From NCBI RefSeq assembly GCF_031844685.1, contig NZ_CP134605.1, positions 806,001 through 870,000 on the forward strand: a DNA stretch of 64,000 nucleotides, given 5' to 3'. The translations under genes and the position numbers were made by a program. This DNA comes from Streptomyces sp. ITFR-21. GTDB lineage: Bacteria > Actinomycetota > Actinomycetes > Streptomycetales > Streptomycetaceae. Below the pieces are notes generated by a model. It did no database searches, was not told the DNA's origin, and worked only from the letters and a program-made list of their open reading frames with translations. This document shows, one piece after another, positions 7,700 through 16,490 of this stretch (positions are counted from its first letter, which is position 1; the number at the start of each line of letters is the position of its first letter).

Positions 7700-8983
7700 A
7701 TGGCGAGGGCGGGAAAGGACGCGGGCCCCTTCGGGGCGGGGCGCGAGGTCGAGGAGGACCTGCGGCGCCGGGCCGCGGCACTGGCGCGCCGGTGGGACCC
7801 GGGGGACGGCGTACCACTGGACTTTCTGCGGGCCCGGTTCGACGCCGGGCTGGCGTGGGTGCATTTCCCGGTGGGGCTGGGCGGTCTCGGCGCGCCGCGC
7901 GCCGCACAGCGGGTGGTGGACGAGGAGCTGGCGGCGGCCGGGGTGCCGGACAACGCTCCCGGGCGGATCGGGATCGGGCTGGGGATGGCGGCTCCGACGA
8001 TCCTGCGGTACGGCACCGAGGAGCAGAAGCAGCGGTTTCTGCGCCCGCTGTGGACCGGCGAGGAGGTGTGGTGCCAGCTGTTCAGCGAGCCGGGCGCCGG
8101 ATCGGACCTTGCCGGACTGCGCACCCGCGCGGTACGCGAGGGGGCCGGTGCCGGCGCCGGGGGCGGGGAGGAGGCCGGCTCCGGGGACGGGACCGGCGGG
8201 GCCCCGGACTGGATCGTGGACGGGCAGAAGGTGTGGACGTCCGGCGCGCACAACGCCCGCTGGGCCATCCTCATCGCCCGCACCGACCCCGGCGTGCCCA
8301 AGCACCAGGGCATCAGCTACTTCGTGTGCGACATGACGGACCCCGGTGTCGACGTCAGGCCGCTGCGGCAGATCACCGGGGAGGCGGAGTTCAACGAGGT
8401 CTTCCTGACCGGGGTGCGGATTCCCGACGCGCACCGGCTGGGCGGGGTCGGTGAGGGATGGCGGGTCGCGCAGACCACTCTGATGAACGAGCGGGTCGCG
8501 ATCGGCGGTACGGCGCTGCCCCGCGAGGGCGGGATGATCCGGCCGGTCGCCGCGCTCTGGCGGGAGCGGCCCGAGCTGCGGACGCCGGAGCTGCACGACC
8601 GGCTGCTGGGCCTGTGGGTGGAGGCGGAGGCGGCCCGGCTCGGCGCGGAGCGGGTGCGCCAGCAGCTGGCGGCCGGCGCCCCGGGGCCGGAGGGGTCCGG
8701 GCTGAAGCTGGCGTTCGCCGGACTCAACCAGCGGATCAGCGGCCTTGAGGTGGAGCTGCTCGGCGAGGAGGGCCTGCGGTACGGAGACTGGACGGCGGTC
8801 CGGCCGGAGAGCGTGGACTTCTACGGCCGGGACGCGGGCTACCGCTATCTGCGGGCCAAGGGCAACTCCATCGAGGGCGGCACCTCGGAGATCCTCCGCA
8901 ACATCATCGCCGAGCGGGTGCTGGGCCTGCCGGCGGAGCCCCGGACCGACAAGGACGCCGCCTGGAAGGACCTGCCCCGATGA
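7700..8983 (+). CDS. Acyl-CoA dehydrogenase, first subunit-type gene
   Basis: A 427-residue FAD-dependent acyl-CoA dehydrogenase. Visible family signatures are WCQLFSEPGAGSDLAGLRTR (FAD/substrate loop), GQKVWTSGAHNARWAILIAR, the middle beta-domain, and the C-terminal SIEGGTSEILRNIIAERVLG. A Gly/Ala/Glu-rich insertion near residues 150-170 (GAGAGGGEEAGSGDG) is unusual and looks like a low-complexity expansion. It removes two hydrogens at the alpha-beta position of an acyl-CoA; chain or sterol specificity cannot be told. It overlaps the next dehydrogenase gene by ATGA, so the two are very probably translated together and may form a mixed tetramer as described for mycobacterial FadE pairs. A palindromic operator candidate lies upstream. 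Confidence 0.9.
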   Translation: MARAGKDAGPFGAGREVEEDLRRRAAALARRWDPGDGVPLDFLRARFDAGLAWVHFPVGLGGLGAPRAAQRVVDEELAAAGVPDNAPGRIGIGLGMAAPTILRYGTEEQKQRFLRPLWTGEEVWCQLFSEPGAGSDLAGLRTRAVREGAGAGAGGGEEAGSGDGTGGAPDWIVDGQKVWTSGAHNARWAILIARTDPGVPKHQGISYFVCDMTDPGVDVRPLRQITGEAEFNEVFLTGVRIPDAHRLGGVGEGWRVAQTTLMNERVAIGGTALPREGGMIRPVAALWRERPELRTPELHDRLLGLWVEAEAARLGAERVRQQLAAGAPGPEGSGLKLAFAGLNQRISGLEVELLGEEGLRYGDWTAVRPESVDFYGRDAGYRYLRAKGNSIEGGTSEILRNIIAERVLGLPAEPRTDKDAAWKDLPR

Positions 8984-10095
8984 ACCTGCTGTACACCGAC
9001 GTGGAGGACACGCTGCGGGCCGCGGTCCGCGATGTGCTGGCCGACCGCTGCCCGCCGGCCGCGGTGCTCGGCCGGATCGAGGGCGGCGAGCCGTACGACC
9101 CGGCGCTGTGGCGGGTGCTCGCCGCCGATCTGGGGCTGGCCGGGCTGCTGGTGCCGGAGAAGCTGGGCGGCCAGGGCGCGTCGGCGCGGGAGGCGGCCGT
9201 GGTGCTGGAGGAGCTGGGCGGGGCGGTGGCGCCGGTGCCGTTCCTCGGCAGCGCGGTGCTGGCGACCTCGGCGCTGCTGGGCTGCGACCCGGCCGACCCG
9301 GGGGTCGCCGCTCTGCTCGGGCGGCTCGCCGGGGGCGCGGCGACGGCGACGCTGGCCGTACCGCTGTCCACCGCGCCCGGGGACCCCTTCCCGCACAGCG
9401 TACGGGCGGACGCCGACGGGCGGCTGACCGGGACGGTCACGAGCGTCGCGGACGCGGTGACGGCGGATGTGGCGGTGGTCGCGGCGGTCGGTCCCGAGGG
9501 CCCCGGGCTGTACGAGGTGGCCGCGGCCGAGGTGGCGGTCCGGCGGTTCGGCGCGCTGGACCTGACCCGGCCCCCGGCGGACCTGCGGCTGGAGGCGGCG
9601 GCCGGGCGGCTGCTGCCCGCGGCCGATCCGGCGGCGGCGCTGGGGTCGGCGCTGCTGACGGGTGCCGCCCTGCTGGCCTCGGAGCAGCTGGGGGTGGCCC
9701 AGTGGTGCCTGGACGAGACGGTCCGGTACCTCGGTGAGCGGCGTCAGTTCGGGCGGATCGTCGGTTCGTTCCAGTCGCTCAAGCACCGGCTGGCGGACCT
9801 GTGGCTGGAGGTCGTCAACGCCCGCGCCGCGGCCCGCGCGGCGGCGGACGCGGTGGCCTCGGAGGCGGTGGACGCGGCCGTCGCGGTACGGGTGGCGCAG
9901 GCGTACGTGAGCGGGGTCGCCGTGCGCGCGGCCGAGGAGGCGGTCCAGCTGCACGGCGGTATCGGCATGACCTGGGAGCACCCGCTGCACCTGTACCTCA
10001 AGCGGGCGAAGGCCGACACCATCGCGCTGGGCACGCCGGGCCGCCATCGCGCGGCGCTCGCCGCCCTGGTGGACCTGCCGCCCGCGCGGGGGTGA
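8980..10095 (+). CDS. Acyl-CoA dehydrogenase, second subunit-type gene
   Basis: A 371-residue member of the same superfamily. It has the N-terminal helical domain (PEKLGGQGASAREAAVVLEE), a shortened, divergent middle domain lacking the clear FAD-loop sequence of the first gene, and the C-terminal helices RRQFGRIVGSFQSLKHRLAD and AVQLHGGIGMTWEHPLHLYL, with the Glu of TWEH in the usual catalytic region. The degenerate centre suggests that the two genes of this ATGA-overlapping pair share cofactor and active-site duties in a heteromer, which is inference from known FadE pairs. It is the last gene of the operon; a convergent LacI gene follows, with a hairpin between them. Confidence 0.9.
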   Translation: MNLLYTDVEDTLRAAVRDVLADRCPPAAVLGRIEGGEPYDPALWRVLAADLGLAGLLVPEKLGGQGASAREAAVVLEELGGAVAPVPFLGSAVLATSALLGCDPADPGVAALLGRLAGGAATATLAVPLSTAPGDPFPHSVRADADGRLTGTVTSVADAVTADVAVVAAVGPEGPGLYEVAAAEVAVRRFGALDLTRPPADLRLEAAAGRLLPAADPAAALGSALLTGAALLASEQLGVAQWCLDETVRYLGERRQFGRIVGSFQSLKHRLADLWLEVVNARAAARAAADAVASEAVDAAVAVRVAQAYVSGVAVRAAEEAVQLHGGIGMTWEHPLHLYLKRAKADTIALGTPGRHRAALAALVDLPPARG

Positions 10096-10240
10096 GGCGC
10101 GAGCGACGCGTGAGCGGCAACCGGACCGGGGACGCCGCTGCCCCCGGCGGCTGACCGACCAGGGGCGTGAGGAATCGCGCGCGCAACCGACCCCACCGGC
10201 GGATCGTCCGCGCACGACGCCAGCCGCCCCCTCGGGCCGG

Positions 10241-10272
10241 CACGGCGCCCTCACGCCGGCGGCGGCGCCGTG
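10241..10272. terminator. Hairpin between the converging dehydrogenase and LacI genes
   Basis: CACGGCGCC (10241-10249) pairs perfectly with GGCGCCGTG (10264-10272). The left arm is intergenic and the right arm overlaps the last codons of the minus-strand LacI gene. The position suits a bidirectional terminator; there is no T-run. Confidence 0.4.
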
Positions 10273-11270
10273 CTCTTCCTGACCACCAGGCTGGTGGCCA
10301 GCTCGATCCGGGTGGTGGTCCGCTCCCCCGCCCGCAGCCGCAGCAGCATCTCCGCCCCGGCCTCGGCCATCCGGCGCAGCGGCTGGTGCACGGTGGTCAG
10401 GGCCGGGCGCGACCACTGCGCGACGGCCACGTCGTCGTAGCCGACCACGGAGAGGTCGTCGGGGGTGCGCAGGCCCAGCGTGGCGGCGGCCTCCAGTACG
10501 CCGATGGCCTGGAGGTCGCTGCCGGCGAAGACGGCGGTGGGGCGGTCGGGGCCGCGCAGCATGTCGAGGGCGCGCACGTAACCGCCCTCGACATGGAAGT
10601 CGCCGTGGGCGACGAGGCCGGGGGTTGTCGTCAGGCCGGCCGTGGACATCGCGGAGCGGAAGCCGTCGAGCCTGGCCAGCGAGCACATCATGTCCTCCGG
10701 GCCGGTGATGACGCCGATCCGGCGGTGGCCGAGTTCGATGAGGTGGCGGGTCGCGGCCAGGCCGCCGGACCAGTTGGCGGAGCCGACCGAGGGGACGTCG
10801 GGTTCGGGGTCGCCGGCCGGGTCGATGATGACGAACGGGATGGACCGGGACCGCAACTGCCGCTTGAACTCGGCCGGCAGGGCCGAGAAGACCAGGATCA
10901 CGCCGAGCGGCCGGCGGCGCAGCACGCCTTCGATCCACTCCGGGCCCGGCGCGTGGCGGGTGCCGCTCTGGGTGAGCACCACGCTCGCGCCGTTCTCGGT
11001 GGCGACCTTCTCCACGCCGAGGATCAGCTCCATCGCCCAGATCGCGTCCAGTTCGTGGAAGACGATCTCGATCAGCGGCGCGTCCGGCGGGGTGCGGGCG
11101 CCGCGCCGGTAGCCGTGGGCCGCCAGCAGCCGCTCGATCTTGAGCCGGGTCGGCGGCGAGACGTCCTGGCGGCCGTTGAGCACCTTCGAAACTGTCGAGA
11201 CCGAAACTCCGGCGTTTTCGGCAACCTGGGCCAAAGTCACCCGGTCCGCGGTCTCGTCATCGTCGTCCAT
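10251..11270 (-). CDS. LacI-family sugar-responsive repressor
   Basis: A 339-residue protein. It opens with the LacI helix-turn-helix, RVTLAQVAENAGVSVSTVSK, followed by the hinge helix VLNGRQDVSPPTRLKIERLL, then a periplasmic-binding-protein-like effector domain ending in TSLVVRKSTAPPP. It reads divergently from the decayed sugar-uptake operon and lies 150 bases from it, with the palindrome at 11396-11410 in between. By position it corresponds to the BxlR/CebR type of local repressor that is released by an oligosaccharide. The gene itself appears intact although most of its target operon is not. ATG at 11270 has only a weak ribosome site. Confidence 0.9.
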   Translation of the reverse strand: MDDDDETADRVTLAQVAENAGVSVSTVSKVLNGRQDVSPPTRLKIERLLAAHGYRRGARTPPDAPLIEIVFHELDAIWAMELILGVEKVATENGASVVLTQSGTRHAPGPEWIEGVLRRRPLGVILVFSALPAEFKRQLRSRSIPFVIIDPAGDPEPDVPSVGSANWSGGLAATRHLIELGHRRIGVITGPEDMMCSLARLDGFRSAMSTAGLTTTPGLVAHGDFHVEGGYVRALDMLRGPDRPTAVFAGSDLQAIGVLEAAATLGLRTPDDLSVVGYDDVAVAQWSRPALTTVHQPLRRMAEAGAEMLLRLRAGERTTTRIELATSLVVRKSTAPPPA

Positions 11271-11395
11271 GGACCGCAGCGTACGTCATTCCGGGCGCGC
11301 GGCCGACGTAACGCTTTGATAACCGCCGACCCGAGGGTTGACCCCTCTCCGGTCGAACCCTAGCGTCACAGCACGACGCATGTTTCGGTAGAGAT

Positions 11396-11410
11396 CTCGA
11401 AACTTTCGAG
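11396..11410. promoter_or_regulatory. LacI-type operator, CGAAA-N-TTTCG class
   Basis: CTCGAAACTTTCGAG is a perfect 7+1+7 palindrome lying 11 bases before the ATG at 11421. It contains CGAAA-C-TTTCG, the inverted pentamer known from promoters of Streptomyces xylan- and oligosaccharide-utilisation genes. A partial half-site pair (TTTCG...CGAAA) lies just upstream. The natural ligand is the LacI protein encoded at 10251-11270. Confidence 0.75.
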
Positions 11411-11420
11411 AGGCAGGACG

Positions 11421-12205
11421 ATGACAACATACGCACGGCCCTCCCGCGGTGGCCGGCGGCGTGACGCTCGTACTCGGACTGTCCCTCGCCGCCTGCGGCG
11501 GTGGCGACTCGGGCGGCAGCGGGTCCGGCCGGTTCCACGTGCTGGTCCACGGGGACGCGACGAACGAGGTGGAGAAGCAGATCGTCGCCACCTTCAACAA
11601 GACGTCCGAGGTCAAGGCGGTGCTGGACACCATCCCCGGCGCCGACTACCAGCAGAAGCTGCAGGCCGTCATCAACACCAAGCAGGCCCCGGACGTCTTC
11701 TTCAACTGGGGCGGCGGCAGCATCCAGCCCTTCGTCACGGTCCAACCCCTGCTGCCGCTGGACGGCCTCATCGCCAGGAACCCCGCGCTCAAGGCCGACT
11801 TCCCGCCCTCGGTGTCCAACACCACGGTGATCGACGGCAAGCCGTACGGCATCCCGATGCGCGACACCCAGCCGGTGCTGCTGTTCAGCAACACGAAGGT
11901 GCTCGCGGCCGGCCGGGCCGGCTTCGAACTGACGGGTTCCTGGGAGTACTCCACCCAGCAGGACGCCGGCCCGGACTGCGCGGCGTCCGACCTCGGCTAC
12001 GGTCCTTCCCCGGTGTCCAGGGCGGCAAGGGCGGCAAGGGCGACCCGGGCGACGTGGTCGGCAACACCAACGACTTCCGCTCGGTGCTGAAGAAGACCAG
12101 GTACCCCGACGCCATAGCCGAGTTCCTCAAGCTCCAGTACTCCGACGAGTTCGTGAAGGCGCGACCGGCCGTCGGCAACCTGCTCGGCACGCGCAGCGGC
12201 GCATC
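11421..12205 (+). pseudogene. Decayed sugar ABC-transporter substrate-binding lipoprotein gene
   Basis: The pieces are those of an extracellular solute-binding protein (family 1). The ATG at 11421 opens MTTYARPSR, but the signal segment VTLVLGLSLAACGGG with its lipobox is in another frame from about 11449, so one base is missing. That frame then reads well through DYQQKLQAVINTKQAPDVFF and PYGIPMRDTQPVLLFSNTKV, jumps without the expected ~100+ central residues to FELTGSWEYSTQQDAGPD, and at about 12003 shifts again. The third frame carries GDPGDVVGNTNDFRSVLKK and DAIAEFLKLQYSDEFVKAR. The C terminus is cut off at about 12200 where permease sequence begins. At least two frameshifts and two deletions are needed to explain it. 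Confidence 0.8.
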
Positions 12206-12475
12206 GGGGTGCTCGTCTTCGTCGGGGCCTGGCAGCACACGCCGTTCCACACCCTCATCTACCAGGGCGCGGCCCGCGCGATCCCCCTGGTGCTCACCCA
12301 GTCCGACTCGGCGAAGGTCCTCACCTTGGGCCTGTACAACTTCCGGACCCAGCACGGCGTCGACATCCCCGGCCTGCCGGCCGCGGTGGTGCTGTCCATG
12401 CTGCCCATCCTCGTCGTCTACCTGTTCGCCCGCCGCGCCCTGACCCAGGGGCTGATGGGCGTCGGAGGAAAGTGA
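12206..12475 (+). pseudogene. Fused remnants of two sugar ABC-transporter permeases
   Basis: A single frame of about 88 codons combines two unrelated stretches. The first, VGAWQHTPFHTLIYQGAARA, is the segment just before the EAA loop of a MalF-type permease. It is joined directly to LVLTQSDSAKVLTLGLYNFR and AVVLSMLPILVVYLFARRAL, followed by the terminal QGLMGVGGK, which is the C-terminal end of a MalG-type permease. Everything between, i.e. the rest of permease one and most of permease two, is missing. The stop overlaps the GTG of the glycosidase, so the original operon end is preserved. Confidence 0.8.
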
Positions 12476-14853
12476 CCGGCACCGTGATCGAAGAGACAGA
12501 TTCCGCTGCTCCCGCCTGGCGTGACCGGGCGCTGGCGCCGACCGCCAGGGCGGACGCGCTGATCGCCAGGATGACCCTGCGGGAGAAGATCGCCCAGCTG
12601 TTCGGCGTGTGGGTGGGGGCCTCCGACGAAGGCGGCGAAGTCGCCCCGTACCAGCACGAGATGGAGGCACCCGTCACCCTGGAGTCGCTGCTGCCGGACG
12701 GCCTCGGGCAGCTCACCCGGCCCTTCGGCACCGCGCCCGTCGATCCGGCACTCGGCGCGCTGTCGCTGCTGCGCACCCAGCGCCGGATCGTGGCGGCGGG
12801 CCGCTTCGGCATCCCGGCGCTGGCCCACGAGGAGTGCCTGGCCGGCTTCGCCACCTGGGGCGCCACCGCCTACCCGGTGCCGCTGTCGTGGGGCGCGACC
12901 TTCAACCCCGCGCTGATCCGCCGGATGGCGGAGCGGATCGGGCGCGACATGCGCTCGGTGGGCGTGCACCAGGGGCTCGCCCCGGTGCTCGACGTGGTGC
13001 GGGACGCCCGGTGGGGCCGGGTCGAGGAGACCATGGGGGAGGACCCGTACCTGGTGGGCACGGTGGGCACCGCCTACGTCCGGGGTCTGCAGGCCGGCGG
13101 GATCGTCGCCACCCTCAAGCACTTCGCCGGCTACTCCGCCTCCCGGGCCGGACGCAACCTCGCCCCGGTGGGAATGGGCGCCAGGGAGCGCGCCGACGTC
13201 ATGCTGCCGCCGTTCGAGATGGCGGTACGGGAGGGGGGCGCGCGCTCGGTGATGCACGCCTACACCGACACCGACGGGGTGCCGGCCGCGGCGGACGAGC
13301 AGTTGCTGACCGGACTGCTGCGGGACACCTGGGGCTTCACCGGGACGGTCGTCGCCGACTACTTCGGCATCGCGTTCCTCAAGACCCTGCACGGGGTGGC
13401 GGCGACGCTCGGCGAGGCGGCCGGCACCGCGCTCGGCGCCGGTGTGGACGTCGAACTGCCCACGGTGAAGGCGTTCGGCGAGCCGCTGCTGTCGGCGGTG
13501 GCCGGCGGCGAGGTGGACGAGGCGGTGGTGGACCGGGCGCTGCGGCGGGTGCTGGCCCAGAAGGCCGAGCTCGGGCTGCTCGACGCGGACTGGGACCCGG
13601 TGCCGGCCGCGCTGGCCGACCTCGATCTGACGGACCCTCAAGCCCTGCGCGGGCGCCTGGAGTTGGACACCGCCGAAAGCCGCGCGCTAGCGAGGGAGGT
13701 CGCCGAGCAGAGCATCGTGCTGCTGCGCAACGACGGCACCCTGCCGCTGGGCCGGCCGGCCAGGATCGCCGTCGTCGGCCCCAACGCCGAGGCGCCGACG
13801 GCCGTTCTGGGCTGCTACGCCTTCCCCGTGCACGTGGGCGGGCAGCATCCGGACGTACCGGCCGGCATCGGGCTGCCGACGCTGCGGGAGGCTCTGGCGG
13901 CGGAGTTCCCCGCGGCCGAGGTCGTCACAGCCCCGGGGGCCTCGGTCGACGGCACCGACGAGAGCGGCTTCGCCGGGGCGACAGCCCTGGCCCGTACCGC
14001 GGACGTGGTCGTCGTCGCGCTCGGCGACCGGGCCGGGCTGTTCGGCCGCGGCACCAGCGGGGAGGGCTGCGACGCCGAGTCGCTGGCCCTGCCGGGCGTG
14101 CAGCAGCGGCTGCTGGACGCCCTGTTGGACACCGGGGTGCCCGTGGTGGTGACCCTGCTCGCCGGGCGGCCCTACGCGCTCGGCCGGGCGGCGGGCGAAG
14201 CGGCGGCGATCGTGCAGACCTTCTTCCCCGGCGAGGAGGGCACCGGGGCCATCGCCGGCGTGCTCAGCGGCCGGGTCGCCCCCTCGGGCCGGCTGCCGGT
14301 GTCCGTCCCCCGCGGCCCCGGGGCCCAGCCGTCCACCTATCTGACGGCCCGGCTGGGTCAGGCCAGCGAGGTGTCCAGCATCGATCCGACGCCGGCCTTC
14401 GGCTTCGGGCACGGGCTGACGTACACCACGTTCCGCTGGTCGGAGCTGGAGGTGGAGAGGCTGCGTGCGGCCACGGACGGGGAGATCCGGCTGGCGTTCA
14501 CCGTGCGCAACACCGGTGCGCGGGCGGGGACGGAGGTGGCGCAGCTGTACCTGCACGACCCGGTCGCGTCCGTGGTGCAGCCGGTCCAGCGGCTGATCGG
14601 GTACCGGCGGCTCGACCTCGCGCCGGGAGAGGCGGCCCGGGTCACCGTCCGGGTGCCCACCGACCTGGCCGCCTTCACCGGGCGGGACGGCGGGCGGATC
14701 GTGGAGCCGGGCGCGGTGGAGCTGCGGCTCGGCCCGTCCTCCGCCGACCCCCGGCTGACGGTGGTCTGCACTCTGACCGGGCCGGTCCGGCGGTTGGACC
14801 ACACCCGGCGGCTGCACGCGGACTTCACCGCCGGGCCGCACCGGGCGGACTGA
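12472..14853 (+). CDS. Glycoside hydrolase family 3 beta-glycosidase (beta-xylosidase/glucosidase type)
   Basis: A 793-residue intact GH3 enzyme. The N-terminal barrel has the substrate-binding segments HQGLAPVLDVVRDARWGRVE and TLKHFAGYSASRAGRN; the nucleophile Asp is in VVADYFGI (about residue 295). The alpha/beta domain has TSGEGCDAESLALPG, whose Glu (about 530) is in the acid/base region, and the C-terminal fibronectin-III-like domain reads VRNTGARAGTEVAQLYLHDP. No signal peptide is visible, so it should act in the cytoplasm on imported oligosaccharides. GTG at 12472 follows GGAGG and overlaps the permease remnant stop. Operon layout and operator resemble the Streptomyces bxlEFGA xylobiose system; because the transporter is destroyed here, its substrate supply is unclear. 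Confidence 0.9.
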   Translation: MTGTVIEETDSAAPAWRDRALAPTARADALIARMTLREKIAQLFGVWVGASDEGGEVAPYQHEMEAPVTLESLLPDGLGQLTRPFGTAPVDPALGALSLLRTQRRIVAAGRFGIPALAHEECLAGFATWGATAYPVPLSWGATFNPALIRRMAERIGRDMRSVGVHQGLAPVLDVVRDARWGRVEETMGEDPYLVGTVGTAYVRGLQAGGIVATLKHFAGYSASRAGRNLAPVGMGARERADVMLPPFEMAVREGGARSVMHAYTDTDGVPAAADEQLLTGLLRDTWGFTGTVVADYFGIAFLKTLHGVAATLGEAAGTALGAGVDVELPTVKAFGEPLLSAVAGGEVDEAVVDRALRRVLAQKAELGLLDADWDPVPAALADLDLTDPQALRGRLELDTAESRALAREVAEQSIVLLRNDGTLPLGRPARIAVVGPNAEAPTAVLGCYAFPVHVGGQHPDVPAGIGLPTLREALAAEFPAAEVVTAPGASVDGTDESGFAGATALARTADVVVVALGDRAGLFGRGTSGEGCDAESLALPGVQQRLLDALLDTGVPVVVTLLAGRPYALGRAAGEAAAIVQTFFPGEEGTGAIAGVLSGRVAPSGRLPVSVPRGPGAQPSTYLTARLGQASEVSSIDPTPAFGFGHGLTYTTFRWSELEVERLRAATDGEIRLAFTVRNTGARAGTEVAQLYLHDPVASVVQPVQRLIGYRRLDLAPGEAARVTVRVPTDLAAFTGRDGGRIVEPGAVELRLGPSSADPRLTVVCTLTGPVRRLDHTRRLHADFTAGPHRAD

Positions 14854-15088
14854 CCACCCGTCAGGGGCCGTGCCGGCCGGCCGGGCCCGGCGTACGTCAT
14901 CTGCTGTTCACCTACCGTAATGCAGCGGAAACACCGCCTTGATGTGCTGTAACGGCAGGAAACCGCCGACGGGCGGCGGGCGGGACCACGGGGTCCTCCC
15001 TCCCCGTACCACCGGACGATCGGGACGGCCCCGGCTGCCCGTGCCAGGCCGTCGCGCCGGCGGTCCGCCGGAGCAGGAGGCCGCCCGA

Positions 15089-15679
15089 ATGGTGTCCGAC
15101 AGATCGTCATCAGCACGGGCCGACGACGCGGTGCCCGCCGCCGCCCGCGGCTTCGTCAGCGTCGAGCGGTACGAGCTCCCGCCCTCGCGGACCGCCCGCA
15201 CACCCCTGCCGCCGGACGACGCCTTCGCGGCCGCGCCCGCGCTGTCGGTGGCCGTGCGCACCCCGTCGGGCGGGGTGCTGCTGCGGGCCACCGCGGGCGC
15301 CGCGCGGCCCGGCGGACCGCGGGTCCTGGACGAGCACTTCGTGGTCGACGCCGACGTCCACCGCGAACAGCGCTGGCTGGACTGCGCCGACGTGCTCTGC
15401 GGAAGCCGGACGCGCGGCGCCGGCGACGCGGCCGGATGGCTGCGCCGCATCGCGGCCGGGCGCAGTGGCTGCCGGATGGCCGCGGTACCGCTGGCCAAGG
15501 GCGGCTGGGCCGTCCTGGACACCGCTCGGCAGCAGGTGACGGTGCTGCCGGTCGACACCCCTCGCGGGCAGTGGTTATGGCCCTCCTGCCTGCTGGGCTG
15601 GCTGACGGCGGGCGGCTCGCTGCAAGAACTGGCGTCCGTGCGGCCCGCCTACCACTCCCCCGCCGGTCCCTGCCGCTGA
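15089..15679 (+). CDS. Hypothetical protein, 196 residues
   Basis: ATG at 15089 has AGGAGG eight bases upstream. The product is soluble, Ala/Arg-rich at the N terminus (ARADDAVPAAARGFVSVERY) and more hydrophobic towards the end (GQWLWPSCLLGWLTAGGSLQ). Cys residues occur in LDCADVLCGSR and GRSGCRMAAV, but they do not form a recognised metal site. I do not recognise the family. It converges on the RNA methyltransferase gene, with seven bases between the stops. Confidence 0.65.
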   Translation: MVSDRSSSARADDAVPAAARGFVSVERYELPPSRTARTPLPPDDAFAAAPALSVAVRTPSGGVLLRATAGAARPGGPRVLDEHFVVDADVHREQRWLDCADVLCGSRTRGAGDAAGWLRRIAAGRSGCRMAAVPLAKGGWAVLDTARQQVTVLPVDTPRGQWLWPSCLLGWLTAGGSLQELASVRPAYHSPAGPCR

Positions 15680-15686
15680 GCCGCCC

Positions 15687-16490
15687 TCACGGCCTGGTCG
15701 CGTAGAAGGCCACGGCCGAGGCGGCGGCGACGTTCAGGGAGTCCACTCCCCCGTCCATCGGGATGCGCACCCGCAGGTCCGCCGCGCGCAGCGCCGCCTG
15801 CGACAGGCCGTCGCCCTCGGTGCCGAGCAGCAGGGCCAGCCTCCGGTCCCGGCGGGCGGCGAGTTGGTCGAGGGTGACGGAGTCCTCGGCCAGGCACAGG
15901 GCCGCCGTCACGAAGCCGTGCGCGCGCAGCAGCCCGACGTCGGCCGGCCAGGACTCCAGCCGGGTCCAGGGGACCTGGAAGACGCTGCCCATCGACACCT
16001 TCACCGCGCGCCGGTAGAGCGGATCGGCGCAGCGCGGCGTGAGCAGGACGGCGTCGACGCCCAGCGCCGCCGCGTTGCGGAAGGCCGCGCCGAGGTTGGC
16101 GTGGTCGACGGTGTCCTCGAAGACCGCGATCCGGCGCGCGCCGGCCAGCAGTCCGGCCGGCGCGGGCAGCGGGCCGCGGGCCATCGAGGCGAGGGCGCCG
16201 CGGTGCACGTGGTAGCCGGTGACCTGTTCGGCGACCGCCGGGGCGACCAGATAGACAGGCGCGGTGGACGCCGCGATCACGTCGCCCATCACGCCCCGCC
16301 ACTTCTCCGACAGCAGCATCGAGCGCATCCGGTAGCCCGCGGCGGCGGCCCGGCGGATGACCTTCTCGCCCTCGGCGATGAACAGGCCCTCGGCGGGTTC
16401 GCGGCGGCGCCGCAGTTCCACGTCGGTGAGCGAGGTGTAGTCGGCCAGCCGGGGGTCGGCCGGGTCGTCCAGGACGACGGGTTCAGCCAC
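15687..16490 (-). CDS. TrmH/SpoU-family RNA 2'-O-methyltransferase
   Basis: A 267-residue SPOUT methyltransferase. The N-terminal RNA-binding region includes GLFIAEGEKVIRRAAAAGYR. The three knot motifs are VFEDTVDHANLGAAFRNAAA (motif 1), LALLLGTEGDGLSQAALRAA (motif 2) and RIPMDGGVDSLNVAAASAVA (motif 3), all intact. It transfers a methyl group from SAM to a ribose 2'-OH in rRNA or tRNA; the target nucleotide cannot be told. The ATG at 16490 lies within the end of the upstream cysG-like gene (8-base overlap), so the two are cotranscribed. A second TrmH-type gene is at 51650-52507. Confidence 0.9.
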   Translation of the reverse strand: MAEPVVLDDPADPRLADYTSLTDVELRRRREPAEGLFIAEGEKVIRRAAAAGYRMRSMLLSEKWRGVMGDVIAASTAPVYLVAPAVAEQVTGYHVHRGALASMARGPLPAPAGLLAGARRIAVFEDTVDHANLGAAFRNAAALGVDAVLLTPRCADPLYRRAVKVSMGSVFQVPWTRLESWPADVGLLRAHGFVTAALCLAEDSVTLDQLAARRDRRLALLLGTEGDGLSQAALRAADLRVRIPMDGGVDSLNVAAASAVAFYATRP

